From Bacteroidales bacterium UBA4070 (GTDB taxonomy: Bacteria; Bacteroidota; Bacteroidia; Bacteroidales; VadinHA17), in assembly GCA_002383485.1 (NCBI GenBank), contig DFYY01000029.1, positions 70,369 to 134,368 of the forward strand: a DNA stretch of 64,000 nt, given 5' to 3'. The position numbers were made by a program, and so were the translations under genes. The notes beneath the pieces were generated by a model. The model ran no database searches. It saw only the letters and a program-made list of their open reading frames with translations, and was not told the DNA's origin. Positions 7,998 through 17,167 of the stretch are shown piece after piece (position 1 is the first letter of the stretch; every line of letters starts with the position of its first letter).

Positions 7998-9581
7998 ATG
8001 ATACTTAAACCTGTAATCGTAGCAGCTCTCCTGCTGGCTGCTCTTCCCGCATACCCGCAGAAGGATGCTCTTCGGGCAATCAACCTGAAAGACTCAGAGG
8101 CACATATGAAATTCCTGTCATCCGACAACCTTGAGGGAAGGCGGACGGGTAGTGACGGTAATAATGCAGCTGCTGAATATATCCGTACCGAAGCACTTAA
8201 AGCCGGAGTCAAACCTCTTCCGGGGCAGAATGATCTTTTTCAGCCGCTGGAATACCTCCGGGTAACAACCGTCCCCGGCGAGGCAAAGATAACCCTCAGG
8301 GATGCCAATGATTATTTCATTCATTCAGCCGACCTTGTAACTCTCATGGCCCCGAATGACACCGTCAGGCTTAACGGCGAGGTGGTCTTCGCAGGCTACG
8401 GTTACACAAACAGCAAGGAAAAATATAACGACTTTGCCGGGATTTCAGTGAAGGACCGAATAGTAATTGTCATGACCAGGACTCCGGAGATCAAAGGGAG
8501 CGGGATGCCAGAACCGGGCTCGGGCATCAGCGAAATGACCGAAGCACGCAAGCTGCCGATGATCATGCTCCAGCAGGCTAAAGCGGTAATGTTTGTGGCC
8601 GACCCTGCCCTGGGTAGTGACATCTCCGCGGATCTGCTGGCAATGGGATCATCCTATCAGCTGATTCCGCTCTTCAGGAAGCAAATGTTCAGCTTTACCC
8701 TGAACGCCTATGCCATCACGGTGGAGATGGCCGACATGATGCTGAGACCCTCAGGGCTCACGCTAAAGGAGTTGCAGGATAGCATTGCCGCAAGCCACAA
8801 GCCGGCTTCATTTATAGTCCCCAACCTGAAAACATTTATTGACATAAACGTTGTCAAAGACACTGTTACCAGCAACAACATTTTAGGCTATATCGAAGGT
8901 ACAGACCCTCATCTGAAGAACGAAGCTGTTATCTTCACGGCCCATTATGATCACGTTGGAAGGGATGCATCGGGAAACATATACAACGGTGCCAATGATA
9001 ATGCGTCAGGGAGCGTGGGACTGCTTAACATTGCATCAGCCTTCTCCGCCCTGAACAGGAAGCCGGCAAGGAGCGCCATCTTCTTCTGGACCACTGGCGA
9101 AGAGGAAGGTCTGCACGGGTCAACCTATTATACCGAGAATCCGCTATTCCCACTGGAGAAAACAGTTGCTGCAATAAACTTTGACATGATTGGCCGGTCA
9201 CGTCGCGATACGGATGTAGGGGCATCACTGACAGGAGAGATAGACATCACCGGAAAAGATACAATCAGGATAATTCACGGAGATGATTGTCCCGATCTTA
9301 TCGATATGGCTACCGAGGCCTGTGTGGAGCAGGAAGTCCATCCCATTGATGACGGTAAGGGAACGCACTTCTCAGGTTCCGATCACTACCCGTTCTATCG
9401 CAAGAAGATCCCTGTTCTGTTCTTCTTCACCGGGCTGCACAAAGACTATCACAAGCCCAGCGATGATTATGAATTCATTGATTTTGACAAGCTTGTCAAG
9501 GTATCCAAAGCAGGTTTTCTGACCGGCTACAGAATAGCATCGCTGCCTGCTTTCCCGCCTGAAAGGAACGTTCAGGAGTAA
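7998..9581 (+). CDS. Secreted M28-family zinc aminopeptidase with PA-type insert
   Basis: A 527-residue exported peptidase. The N-terminus is a typical signal peptide (residues 1-20, ending near PAYPQ). Zinc-ligand and catalytic motifs of the M28 family follow in order: TAHYDHVG, NGANDNASG, WTTGEEEGLHG, INFDMIGR and a distal histidine in GSDHYPF. A region at about 95-250, including DTVRLNGEVVFAGYG, resembles a protease-associated (PA) insert. It likely releases N-terminal amino acids from peptides in the periplasm or outside the cell. It starts 42 bases after the phosphoesterase and may be co-transcribed with the next gene (20 bases downstream). Confidence 0.9.
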   Translation: MILKPVIVAALLLAALPAYPQKDALRAINLKDSEAHMKFLSSDNLEGRRTGSDGNNAAAEYIRTEALKAGVKPLPGQNDLFQPLEYLRVTTVPGEAKITLRDANDYFIHSADLVTLMAPNDTVRLNGEVVFAGYGYTNSKEKYNDFAGISVKDRIVIVMTRTPEIKGSGMPEPGSGISEMTEARKLPMIMLQQAKAVMFVADPALGSDISADLLAMGSSYQLIPLFRKQMFSFTLNAYAITVEMADMMLRPSGLTLKELQDSIAASHKPASFIVPNLKTFIDINVVKDTVTSNNILGYIEGTDPHLKNEAVIFTAHYDHVGRDASGNIYNGANDNASGSVGLLNIASAFSALNRKPARSAIFFWTTGEEEGLHGSTYYTENPLFPLEKTVAAINFDMIGRSRRDTDVGASLTGEIDITGKDTIRIIHGDDCPDLIDMATEACVEQEVHPIDDGKGTHFSGSDHYPFYRKKIPVLFFFTGLHKDYHKPSDDYEFIDFDKLVKVSKAGFLTGYRIASLPAFPPERNVQE

Positions 9582-9600
9582 ATCCACGGAGCCATCTGAC

Positions 9601-10302
9601 ATGGGCAAACGAACCCTCTCCCTGCCGATCGGTGAAATTGAAGTTGAGATCATCAGGTCATCGAGGCGGACAGTGGCTTTGTATGTTCGTCCCGGAGGGA
9701 CTCTTATCCTTCGGGCACCGTGGTTTGTCCCGGCTGGTGTTCTCATGAAATTTGCCGCCGGTAAGGCAGGATGGATTGAGAAACAGATTACCAGGCTGAA
9801 GGGAATCTCCCCTCCCGGGGCACCGGTTGCCGTCAGTGATGGCAGCAGTGTCCCATTCATGGGCAGAGAGCTGACAGTAAAGGTGATGCGGGGCTCAGTG
9901 CGGCGGGCGAGTCATGACCTTGAGCGTCTGATCCTGACTGTCAGGGATGGAGATGGGCCCGCTGAGCTGGCCGGAATGGCCGAAGCATGGTATCTGCGCG
10001 AAGCGAAGTCATACCTTCCGGTCAGGACAAAGGAGCTTGCCGCAACCCACTCGGCTCTGCTTCCGGCTCCGGGTGCGGTCAGTGTACGGAAGATGAGGCG
10101 CCGGTGGGGAACCTGTCATTCCGGGGGAGCCATCTGGCTGAACAGGGAGCTGATGAAGAAAGATCCGGAGCTGATTGACTATGTAATAATCCATGAACTG
10201 TGCCACCTTGTCCACCACAATCACGGAAAGGAATACTATACGTTACTGGGAAAGATTATCCCTGATTTCAGGGAAAAAAGAAGAAGTTTGAACCAGCATT
10301 GA
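9601..10302 (+). CDS. YgjP/DUF45-family metal-dependent hydrolase
   Basis: A 233-residue protein of the YgjP (WLM-like, DUF45) family. The zinc-binding HELCH motif lies in IIHELCHLVHHNHGKEY near the C-terminus, and the preceding RRWGTC block is a family signature. Members are predicted zinc peptidases whose natural substrates are not established. It starts 20 bases after the M28 peptidase stop. There is no signal peptide, so it should act in the cytoplasm. Confidence 0.88.
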   Translation: MGKRTLSLPIGEIEVEIIRSSRRTVALYVRPGGTLILRAPWFVPAGVLMKFAAGKAGWIEKQITRLKGISPPGAPVAVSDGSSVPFMGRELTVKVMRGSVRRASHDLERLILTVRDGDGPAELAGMAEAWYLREAKSYLPVRTKELAATHSALLPAPGAVSVRKMRRRWGTCHSGGAIWLNRELMKKDPELIDYVIIHELCHLVHHNHGKEYYTLLGKIIPDFREKRRSLNQH

Positions 10303-10305
10303 CTA

Positions 10306-10348
10306 ATCGAAAATCGCAATTCGAAAATCGAAAATCGCAAATCGCAAC
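10306..10348. repeat. Dispersed intergenic repeat, copy 2 (multiple units)
   Basis: Several overlapping units of TCGAAAATCGCAA lie directly between the YgjP stop and the stop of the convergent yebC gene. The same unit is present at 6260-6278. Confidence 0.6.
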
Positions 10349-10358
10349 TCCATGATCC

Positions 10359-11069
10359 TCAGGCTATATTGGTATAGACCGCCTGTACATCATCGTCATC
10401 CTCTATATGGTCTATCAGCTTCTCGACATCCGCCATCTCCTCCTCGCTGAGGGAGACGGGATTGAGGGCGATCCGCTTCAGTGATGCCTTTTTTACTTCT
10501 ATATCCTTATCTTCCAGCGCTTTGGCCAGCGTACCAAAATTTGTATAGTCGCCGTAAACGTACCACATATCATCATACTCTTCAAGTGACTCCAGTCCGG
10601 CTTCAATCAGTTCCAGCTCAAGGTCGTCACGTGTGATATTTTCCGGTGGGTCAAACTCAAACACTGCCTTGCGTGAGAAAATGAACTCCAGTGAACCGGT
10701 GGGTACAACGGTTCCGCCGTTCTTGCTGAAATATGCCCTTATATTGGCCACCGTGCGTGTGTTGTTGTCAGTGGCAGCCTCAACCATAAACAGCACTCCG
10801 TGAGGGCCCTTGCCCTCGTAGGTGATCTCTGCATAGTCGGCGGTATCCTTTCCCGCAGCGCGGTCAATGGCAGCTTTTATATTGTCCTTCGGCATATTCT
10901 GCGCCTTGGCGTTGAGAATTGCCGTCCGGAGACGGGCATTCATCTCCGGGTCGGTACCTCCCTCCCTTGCTGCCATAGTGATTGCCTTGGCAAGCTTCGG
11001 AAAGAGTTTTGACATCTTGTCCCATCTGGCTTCCTTGGAAGCCCTGCGATATTCAAATGCGCGTCCCAT
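10359..11069 (-). CDS. yebC: YebC/PmpR (TACO1-family) regulatory protein
   Basis: A 236-residue YebC-family protein beginning MGRAFEYRRASK, a close match to the family N-terminus, followed by KLIT-like and ITYEGKGPHGV blocks. The family acts as a transcriptional regulator in some bacteria and in translation (relief of stalling) in others; which role applies here is not visible. Length is normal. It is a single gene, convergent with the YgjP gene. Confidence 0.93.
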   Translation of the reverse strand: MGRAFEYRRASKEARWDKMSKLFPKLAKAITMAAREGGTDPEMNARLRTAILNAKAQNMPKDNIKAAIDRAAGKDTADYAEITYEGKGPHGVLFMVEAATDNNTRTVANIRAYFSKNGGTVVPTGSLEFIFSRKAVFEFDPPENITRDDLELELIEAGLESLEEYDDMWYVYGDYTNFGTLAKALEDKDIEVKKASLKRIALNPVSLSEEEMADVEKLIDHIEDDDDVQAVYTNIA

Positions 11070-11197
11070 TCTGGCGAAAATTAGTTCTGTTAGATCATCC
11101 GGTTACACGGCGGCACCAAAGCCACAATGTTCAATAAGTGCGGCAAAAATACAATTTGGGCCGGAAATTGGTATTCATGTAAGCAAAAAACTACAGG

Positions 11198-12430
11198 TCA
11201 GGCGAAGAAGAGATATGCAACAAATATTGCTGCAATACTGCCAAAAATGTCGGCTGTCAGCCCGCATACCACGGCATAACGTGAATTCTTGACTCCGACA
11301 GAGCCGAAGTAGACGGCAAGGACGTAGAAGACGGTGTCGGTGGAACCCTGAAGGCAACATGCAAGCCTGCCAACAAACGAGTCAGCACCGTGTATGGTCA
11401 TGGCATCGATCATCATACCCCTTGAGCCGCTGCCGCTGAGCGGTTTCATCAGTGCCGTGGGCAACGCCTCGGTAAAGGAGGTGTCGATGCCCATCCATGC
11501 CACCACCGCCGTAATGCCGTCGACCAGCAGGTCCATTGCCCCGGAAGCCCTGAATACTCCTATGGCAACCAGTATTGCCACCAGGTAGGGTATAATTGTG
11601 ATCGCGGTCTTGAAACCATCCTTTGCGCCATCGATAAAGGTCTCATAGACGTTGACCTTCTTCACCATAGCCATCACAATGAATGAAATGATAATACTGA
11701 ACAGTATAAAGTTGGCTGCAAAGGTGGATATCAGGTTGATCTGTTCCTGCGGCAGTGTACTGAAATACCATACAATACCTGCAATGATTGCTGTAAGACC
11801 GCCCAGATATGCGAGTACTACCCTGTTGAAAAGATTGATCTTCTGCGCGATGGCAACGCTGATCAGCCCGGCAAGGGTAGCAATGTAAGTTGATATCAGT
11901 ATGGGGATAAATACGTCTGCCGGATTGGCAGCTCCCAGTTGGGCACGGTAAACCATTATAGTGACAGGAATGAGACACAGCCCCGAGGCATTAAGAACCA
12001 GGAACATGATCATGGGATCTGATGCCACCTCCTTATCCGGATTGTGCTCCTGCAACTCCTTCATCGCCTTCAGTCCCATCGGGGTGGCGGCATTGTCAAG
12101 GCCGAGCATGTTTGCAGCCACATTGAGCATCATCGATCCGTTTGCCGGGCTGTCTTCCGGAAGCTTCGGGAAAAGCTTCCGGAAGAAGGGTCCTATGGCC
12201 CGTGAGAGCAGTCTGACAGCACCACCTTTCTCTCCCACGCGCATCAGTCCCATCCACAGAGTGAGAACACCTGTGAGACCCAGAGAGATCTCAAAGCCGG
12301 TTTTCGCACTGGTGAAAGTAGATTCAACAATCCGGTTGAATATCTCAGTATCTCCGTTAAAGATCAGCTGGACAATTGCAAAGAGAAACCCAATCAGAAA
12401 AAAAGCTATCCAGATATAATTCAGAGCCAT
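11198..12430 (-). CDS. SpmA-SpmB fusion, nucleoside-recognition (Gate) domain membrane protein
   Basis: A 410-residue polytopic membrane protein in which the two spore-maturation proteins SpmA and SpmB are fused. The N-terminal half has the first Gate-type domain (GLTGVLTLWMGLMRVGEKGG, then NAATPMGLKAM). The C-terminal half has the second (GSRGMMIDAM, LACCLQGSTDTVFYVLAVYF). About ten hydrophobic segments are visible. Fused forms occur widely in Bacteroidota, which do not sporulate, so a transport or small-molecule gating role is likely, with the substrate unknown. The ATG at 12430 starts 63 bases after the neighbouring DUF1987 stop. Confidence 0.88.
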   Translation of the reverse strand: MALNYIWIAFFLIGFLFAIVQLIFNGDTEIFNRIVESTFTSAKTGFEISLGLTGVLTLWMGLMRVGEKGGAVRLLSRAIGPFFRKLFPKLPEDSPANGSMMLNVAANMLGLDNAATPMGLKAMKELQEHNPDKEVASDPMIMFLVLNASGLCLIPVTIMVYRAQLGAANPADVFIPILISTYIATLAGLISVAIAQKINLFNRVVLAYLGGLTAIIAGIVWYFSTLPQEQINLISTFAANFILFSIIISFIVMAMVKKVNVYETFIDGAKDGFKTAITIIPYLVAILVAIGVFRASGAMDLLVDGITAVVAWMGIDTSFTEALPTALMKPLSGSGSRGMMIDAMTIHGADSFVGRLACCLQGSTDTVFYVLAVYFGSVGVKNSRYAVVCGLTADIFGSIAAIFVAYLFFA

Positions 12431-12493
12431 CCGGTTAATTCTCAGATCCTAAAAATAGGATTTTTTTTATTCCGCACATGGCGAATCGAAAAA

Positions 12494-12883
12494 TCAGAGC
12501 TCATCCACTTCGATTATTTCGAAGGGTACCTGGAGAATTGCCCTGAAATCCTTTCCCGCATCATGCATACTTTCATCTCCTTTCTCACAGTACCATTTTA
12601 TAAGTACCTCCCTATCAGCCTGACTGATTCGCTCGAATCGCTTGAAAAGCGCATGTATCCTGTGTGAAGAGCTGGTATTGAAGAATTCAAATCTTACGCT
12701 GAGGACAGTCCTCCGAGCAGGGCTGGCACCATATTTCTCAACATAGAGAAGAAGTGGAGTATAAAAACTGTTGGAGTTCTCAGGTATTGATTTTCCCCTG
12801 ATCTCAAAGAGACCCTGCTCCGGATCAAACAATACCGACGGGGTTTTCGAAGTCTCCCTGATTTCTATTTTTTCCATGGACAT
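12494..12883 (-). CDS. DUF1987 / SiaC-family regulatory phosphoprotein
   Basis: A 129-residue protein of the DUF1987 (SiaC) family. The family blocks SIPENSNSFYTPL (residues 32-44) and FFNTSSSHRI (67-76) are visible. In Pseudomonas the threonine of the NTSS motif is phosphorylated by SiaB and dephosphorylated by the PP2C phosphatase SiaA; here it would be Thr70. Neither a SiaB kinase nor a SiaD cyclase is adjacent. Two in-frame ATG codons (12883 and 12877) are possible starts. The function here is inferred from family membership only. Confidence 0.82.
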   Translation of the reverse strand: MSMEKIEIRETSKTPSVLFDPEQGLFEIRGKSIPENSNSFYTPLLLYVEKYGASPARRTVLSVRFEFFNTSSSHRIHALFKRFERISQADREVLIKWYCEKGDESMHDAGKDFRAILQVPFEIIEVDEL

Positions 12884-12982
12884 CTGACCGCAGCAAAAAT
12901 ATAAAAGTATAGATTTCCTTTAATATAGACAAATCTCTGGGGGTTGTTGAAAAATTCCCGGGAAATTAACACCGCTTTGTGC

Positions 12983-12990
12983 TACATTTG
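12983..12990 (+). promoter_or_regulatory. Putative Bacteroidota -7 element before the secreted GH-like gene
   Basis: TACATTTG fits TAnnTTTG and lies 37 bases before the ATG at 13028. No TTTG is found at the standard distance upstream; TTGTTG at 12944-12949 is about 33 bases away. A partial match only. Confidence 0.35.
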
Positions 12991-13027
12991 AAGGAAACAA
13001 CAACTCACCCTCAACAAACAATGCAGA

Positions 13028-15748
13028 ATGACCATGTCGGCCATGCATCATAAAAGACTATTAATCAGCATTATATCCCTATTTATCCTCGTGACGGTTC
13101 TTCTGGCTGATGAAGTGAACGTAACAGGAACCGTTTCGGATGGCACAGGTGTACCCGTAATGAATGCCCGTGTATCCATCTTCTTGAACAACAGAGAGTT
13201 CAGGGCGATATCCGGAACTGACGGCCGTTATTCAGTGACGATAACCGGTTACTACAGTGACGTTGCCGGGGAGTTCAGTGCAGGCACACCATATCCCAAT
13301 CCGTTTGACAACAGTGTCAACATACCATTTATTATTAACACTGAAGGGGATGTGATGCTCACCGTTTACAGCCTCGCCGGTCAAAAAGTAAGGGTGATTG
13401 TCTTTCCGGGTGTGGCCCCGGGAAGTTACAATGCCGTATGGGACGGCTGCGGACCTGACAATGCGCCGGTCAGCGCCGGCCTGTATATCTATGCGCTGAC
13501 TTTTAAGGGAAGATCATACAGCGGCAGGCTGGTGAAATCAGCCACCAGCGGTTCTATCTCCTCAGGCAGCGGGCTGGAACCGGTAATGCTTCCGCCAGAC
13601 GAACCTCTTCCGGATATCTCACTGCGTTTCCCGGTAAGCGCGGAAGTAACCGCAGCGGACTACTACCCGGTGAGGCTGACAGACATCACCCTGGCACGTG
13701 ATACCGTAATCGACTTTGTACTTGCCCAAAAGAACCCGATGCCATTTACAGTGGATGGCAACTACATCGCTCGGTTTAATGACGGTGTTTATAACCCAAT
13801 GATCCTTAAGGGGATAAATCTCGGATCCTCTCCTCCCGGCTATTTCCCCGGTGAGATAGCCTATGCCATTCCCCCTGAAACCTATGAGAGGTGGATTGAG
13901 AGGATTGCTGAAGCAGGGTTCAACACGATCAGGGTGTATACCCTCCACCCTCCTGTCTTCTATGAAAAGCTGGCAGAATATAACCAGCGCCATCAGGAGA
14001 GGCCGCTGCTGCTCTTTCAGGGCATATGGCTTGAGGAGATAGAGGATGGCACTGATCCTCTTGCTTATGACCTTATAAGGCGACGCTCAGCATTCAGCTC
14101 TGAGATATCCGAGGTGATAGACTGCATAAACGGTAATGCCGATATTGCCTTCAGATACGGTAAGTCATACGGCATTTACAGGACCGACGTCTCACAATGG
14201 ACAGCAGGGTACATCATCGGCCGCGAGGTGGCGCCGCAGGAGATAGATTCCACCAACAAGTTCCATCCGGGCACCGCCTCCTACTCCGGCACGCGATTCA
14301 GCATCAGCGGTAGCACGGCTGCAGAAGCCTTTATTGCCGAGATGCTTGACCGGGTGGTTGTCTTTGAACAGAACGAGTATTCTGTAAGCAGGCCTGTCAG
14401 CTTCTCGAGCTGGCCTACGCTTGACCCGCTGGAGCACCCTACTGAGATTTTCACCGACGAGGATGTGGCATCGTTTGATATAACGAAGATCAGCCGTAAC
14501 GGCGGACCCGGGCTCTTCGCGAGCTACCATGCCTATCCCTATTACCCTAACTTCATCAGCCAGCAACCCTCCTACCTGTCATACAGTGACAGCCAGGGAC
14601 CCAACAGCTACCTCGGGTATCTGACCGCCATGAAGAACCATTACTCTTCCATGCCGCTGGTGATAGCCGAGTTTGGTGTTCCATCAAGCTGGGGCAGCGC
14701 ACATCAGTCGTACAGCTCGATGCACCACGGGGGCTATTCGGAGATACAGCAAGGCGAAAAGAACATGCGGATGATGTACAACATGATTGACGCCGGTTGT
14801 GCCGGGGGATTCATGTTTGCATGGATGGATGAGTGGTTCAAGCGGACATGGATAGTGCTTTACCAGGAAGCTTACGGTGTCGGATCAGGACCCGGGACTG
14901 TTCCCACACGCCAGTTGTGGCACAATGAGACATCACCCGAACAGTGTTTTGGCCTGCTGGCTTTCGACCAGAAAGAGAAGCCTTCTTTAGTTCCGTATGA
15001 TACCGACCAACCAGCCGGTCCTGTCAGCTCGGTCAGGGCCACCCACGATGAAGGATTCCTTTACATTGAGATAAATACTGCTTCTGATCTGACTCCGTCT
15101 GATGAATTCATGGTGGCTTTTGACACTTACCTTGGAAATACCGGCGAATCAACCCTTCCCGGTGGTGCCACCCTGGGCAACAGGGCGGAGTTCCTGCTCA
15201 CCTTTGCACTGGAGGATGACACAGCGCTGCATCATGTGACACAGGCTTATGACATGAACGGGCTAACCGTCCGTTTCAATCTTACCGACCCGGCAGTACA
15301 GGAATTCAGGAGCACCACAACCGACGGTGAGCCCTGGAAGGTGATGCGGTGGATTAATGACGGCTTTGAGCTGACATACCAGGATATCGGCAAGGTGCCG
15401 CTTGAACATGCAGCAACCTTCACCGAAGGCAACAGGGCTGCGGTGGCATGGAACGGCAGGAAGATCAACATAAGGCTGCCCTGGACCATGCTCCATTTCT
15501 ATGATCCGACACAGATGACGGTCAACGATGGAGCTGTCACATATGACGGCGGTTACAATTTCGAGATCATCACCGCACAGTCCGACGGGATCGCGGTATC
15601 CGTGTGGCACAATGGTACTGTGACGAATGCAACCAACAGGTACAGCTGGCCCAAATGGCTGACAGTTCCGCAAACAGCGGAAAGGGAGAAGGCCTCACTG
15701 CATGTCATTGAGACCGGCCTGACGGCCATACCGGATTATGTGGATTAA
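13028..15748 (+). CDS. Secreted glycoside-hydrolase-like protein with N-terminal FlgD/T9SS-like domain
   Basis: A 906-residue exported protein. Visible parts: signal peptide (about 8-28); a carboxypeptidase-regulatory-like beta fold (28-75, TGTVSDGTGVPVMNARVSIF); a FlgD/T9SS-type Ig-like domain (about 85-175, from PYPNPFDNSVNIPF to SAGLYIYAL); a TIM-barrel hydrolase-like region (about 240-620) opening with ILKGINLG; and a C-terminal beta-sandwich (about 650-890). Candidate carboxylates are the glutamate in YIIGREVAP and the one in VIAEFGVPSSWG, which fit the acid/base and nucleophile positions of clan GH-A. However, the usual Asn before the acid/base is Arg. It runs convergently toward the GT2 operon with only 7 bases between stops, suggesting a role in processing the exported polymer. 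No C-terminal sorting domain is seen. Confidence 0.7.
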   Translation: MTMSAMHHKRLLISIISLFILVTVLLADEVNVTGTVSDGTGVPVMNARVSIFLNNREFRAISGTDGRYSVTITGYYSDVAGEFSAGTPYPNPFDNSVNIPFIINTEGDVMLTVYSLAGQKVRVIVFPGVAPGSYNAVWDGCGPDNAPVSAGLYIYALTFKGRSYSGRLVKSATSGSISSGSGLEPVMLPPDEPLPDISLRFPVSAEVTAADYYPVRLTDITLARDTVIDFVLAQKNPMPFTVDGNYIARFNDGVYNPMILKGINLGSSPPGYFPGEIAYAIPPETYERWIERIAEAGFNTIRVYTLHPPVFYEKLAEYNQRHQERPLLLFQGIWLEEIEDGTDPLAYDLIRRRSAFSSEISEVIDCINGNADIAFRYGKSYGIYRTDVSQWTAGYIIGREVAPQEIDSTNKFHPGTASYSGTRFSISGSTAAEAFIAEMLDRVVVFEQNEYSVSRPVSFSSWPTLDPLEHPTEIFTDEDVASFDITKISRNGGPGLFASYHAYPYYPNFISQQPSYLSYSDSQGPNSYLGYLTAMKNHYSSMPLVIAEFGVPSSWGSAHQSYSSMHHGGYSEIQQGEKNMRMMYNMIDAGCAGGFMFAWMDEWFKRTWIVLYQEAYGVGSGPGTVPTRQLWHNETSPEQCFGLLAFDQKEKPSLVPYDTDQPAGPVSSVRATHDEGFLYIEINTASDLTPSDEFMVAFDTYLGNTGESTLPGGATLGNRAEFLLTFALEDDTALHHVTQAYDMNGLTVRFNLTDPAVQEFRSTTTDGEPWKVMRWINDGFELTYQDIGKVPLEHAATFTEGNRAAVAWNGRKINIRLPWTMLHFYDPTQMTVNDGAVTYDGGYNFEIITAQSDGIAVSVWHNGTVTNATNRYSWPKWLTVPQTAEREKASLHVIETGLTAIPDYVD

Positions 15749-15755
15749 GTAAGTC

Positions 15756-17162
15756 TTAAGCCTTCTTCTTGTTCTGGAACCCGCTTCTTTCAGCTTTGCC
15801 CCACCCCTTCTTGCCGCGGAGCGACTCAAGGTTGCCCCTGACTGCAAAATAGGTATGCACAGGGTAGAAGAAGGGCTCAAGCATGGCCGTGCCGATCAGC
15901 CTGAGCACATCGCGCTTCCTCGGATATTTGTGAAAGGTTATCTCCTCGAAAAGAACGGCCCAGGTGGTGAGGCTCACCGCAAAGCTGTAAACAAAGAGGT
16001 AGAGCAGCAGGAAGAACGGCCAGTTAATGGCGCCGGTCACACCCAGGTATATTGAATAGATGATCCCGAGGAAAGCTATCAGCGGGGCAGCCCATTCGAA
16101 CATCAGCCAGTAGGGATATCCCAGCATACCCAGCTTGCCGTATCGGCTGTTAAGCATCATCTTGCGGTGTGACCAGAGGGATTCAATCAGACCCCTTGTC
16201 CATCTTGTACGCTGCTTGCGCATAGATTTAAGGTCTGACGGCACTTCGGTCCAGCATAGCGGATCAGGTATATAAGTTACTTCGTAATTCTCCTTGTGTT
16301 CAGCCATATACCGTCTCATCCTGAGGACCAGTTCCATGTCTTCGCCCACGGTTTTGACATTGTAGCCGCCGGCCCTGATGACCGTCTCACGGTCAAACAT
16401 GCCCATGGCTCCGGAAATAAGCATCAGCCCGTCAAGATGACTCCATGCCATGCGGCCCAGAAGGAATGCACGGGTATAGTCGAGCACCTGCAGCCGGGGC
16501 AGGAATTTCTTCGGGAGATTGATCTGACGAATATAACCACGCTCGATATCACATGAGTTGACGATACGTATCACGCCACCTGTGCCGATGACCTTCTTCT
16601 CCTTCTCTTCAAGGAACGGCTTTACGAGTTTGAGAATTGAATCGGGCTCTATGATCGAGTCGGCATCAATTGTTACTATCATGTTGCTGCGGCTGATATT
16701 GATTCCCGCGTTGAGAGAGTCAGCCTTGCCCCCGTTGTTCTTGTCAATAACAGTCAGCCTGTTGTAGGCAGGGTCCTTGGAACGGTAGACACCGCGGATT
16801 CTCTCGCAGGGGATACGGTAGTCAAAATAGTAGTTGACCCTGACAAGTTCATATGCTGCCCTGATCTTTTCGAAGGTATCATCTGTAGAGCCATCATTGA
16901 CAATGATAACCTCAAAATTGTTGTAATAGAGTGACAGCAGTGTCCTGACGTTGTCAATAATGGTTTTACCCTCGTTGAAAGCGGGTGCGATAATTGTAAT
17001 CCTCGGGCTCAGGGGAGAGAGCACCAGAGAGTTATAGTTCACATAACTGTTCTTGCGCAGGTACTTTCTCAGAGCGAGGGCTGAGTGTATGCCAAGCAGC
17101 AGGTATGACCCGAAGAGGACCAGGGTCAGATAGAATATCAGATGTGCAAAGATAAATCCCAT
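15756..17162 (-). CDS. Processive family 2 glycosyltransferase (membrane polysaccharide synthase-like)
   Basis: A 468-residue inner-membrane GT2 enzyme with all processive-synthase motifs: Asp90 in VNDGSTDD, DADS at 166-169, Asp275 in GED, and QRTRW (317-321), equivalent to QxxRW. One N-terminal membrane segment (about 5-28) and three or four C-terminal ones (345-445) place the catalytic domain in the cytoplasm, as in BcsA, PgaC and hyaluronan synthase. It is the last gene of a four-gene minus-strand operon and follows the HEAT/SPOR gene by 5 bases. It likely polymerises and extrudes a polysaccharide; the sugar cannot be predicted from the sequence. No PilZ domain is seen. Confidence 0.88.
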   Translation of the reverse strand: MGFIFAHLIFYLTLVLFGSYLLLGIHSALALRKYLRKNSYVNYNSLVLSPLSPRITIIAPAFNEGKTIIDNVRTLLSLYYNNFEVIIVNDGSTDDTFEKIRAAYELVRVNYYFDYRIPCERIRGVYRSKDPAYNRLTVIDKNNGGKADSLNAGINISRSNMIVTIDADSIIEPDSILKLVKPFLEEKEKKVIGTGGVIRIVNSCDIERGYIRQINLPKKFLPRLQVLDYTRAFLLGRMAWSHLDGLMLISGAMGMFDRETVIRAGGYNVKTVGEDMELVLRMRRYMAEHKENYEVTYIPDPLCWTEVPSDLKSMRKQRTRWTRGLIESLWSHRKMMLNSRYGKLGMLGYPYWLMFEWAAPLIAFLGIIYSIYLGVTGAINWPFFLLLYLFVYSFAVSLTTWAVLFEEITFHKYPRKRDVLRLIGTAMLEPFFYPVHTYFAVRGNLESLRGKKGWGKAERSGFQNKKKA

Positions 17163-17167
17163 GGTAT

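Noticed and set aside
11198..12430. Evidence of sporulation from SpmA/SpmB and SpoIIE homologues
   Set aside because: Both families occur widely in non-sporulating Bacteroidota; no other sporulation genes are seen.
12447..12470. Hairpin ATCCTA-AAAA-TAGGAT followed by T, near the SpmAB start
   Set aside because: The T run follows only on the plus strand, where no gene ends; on the minus strand, where both neighbours are, the orientation is wrong for a terminator.
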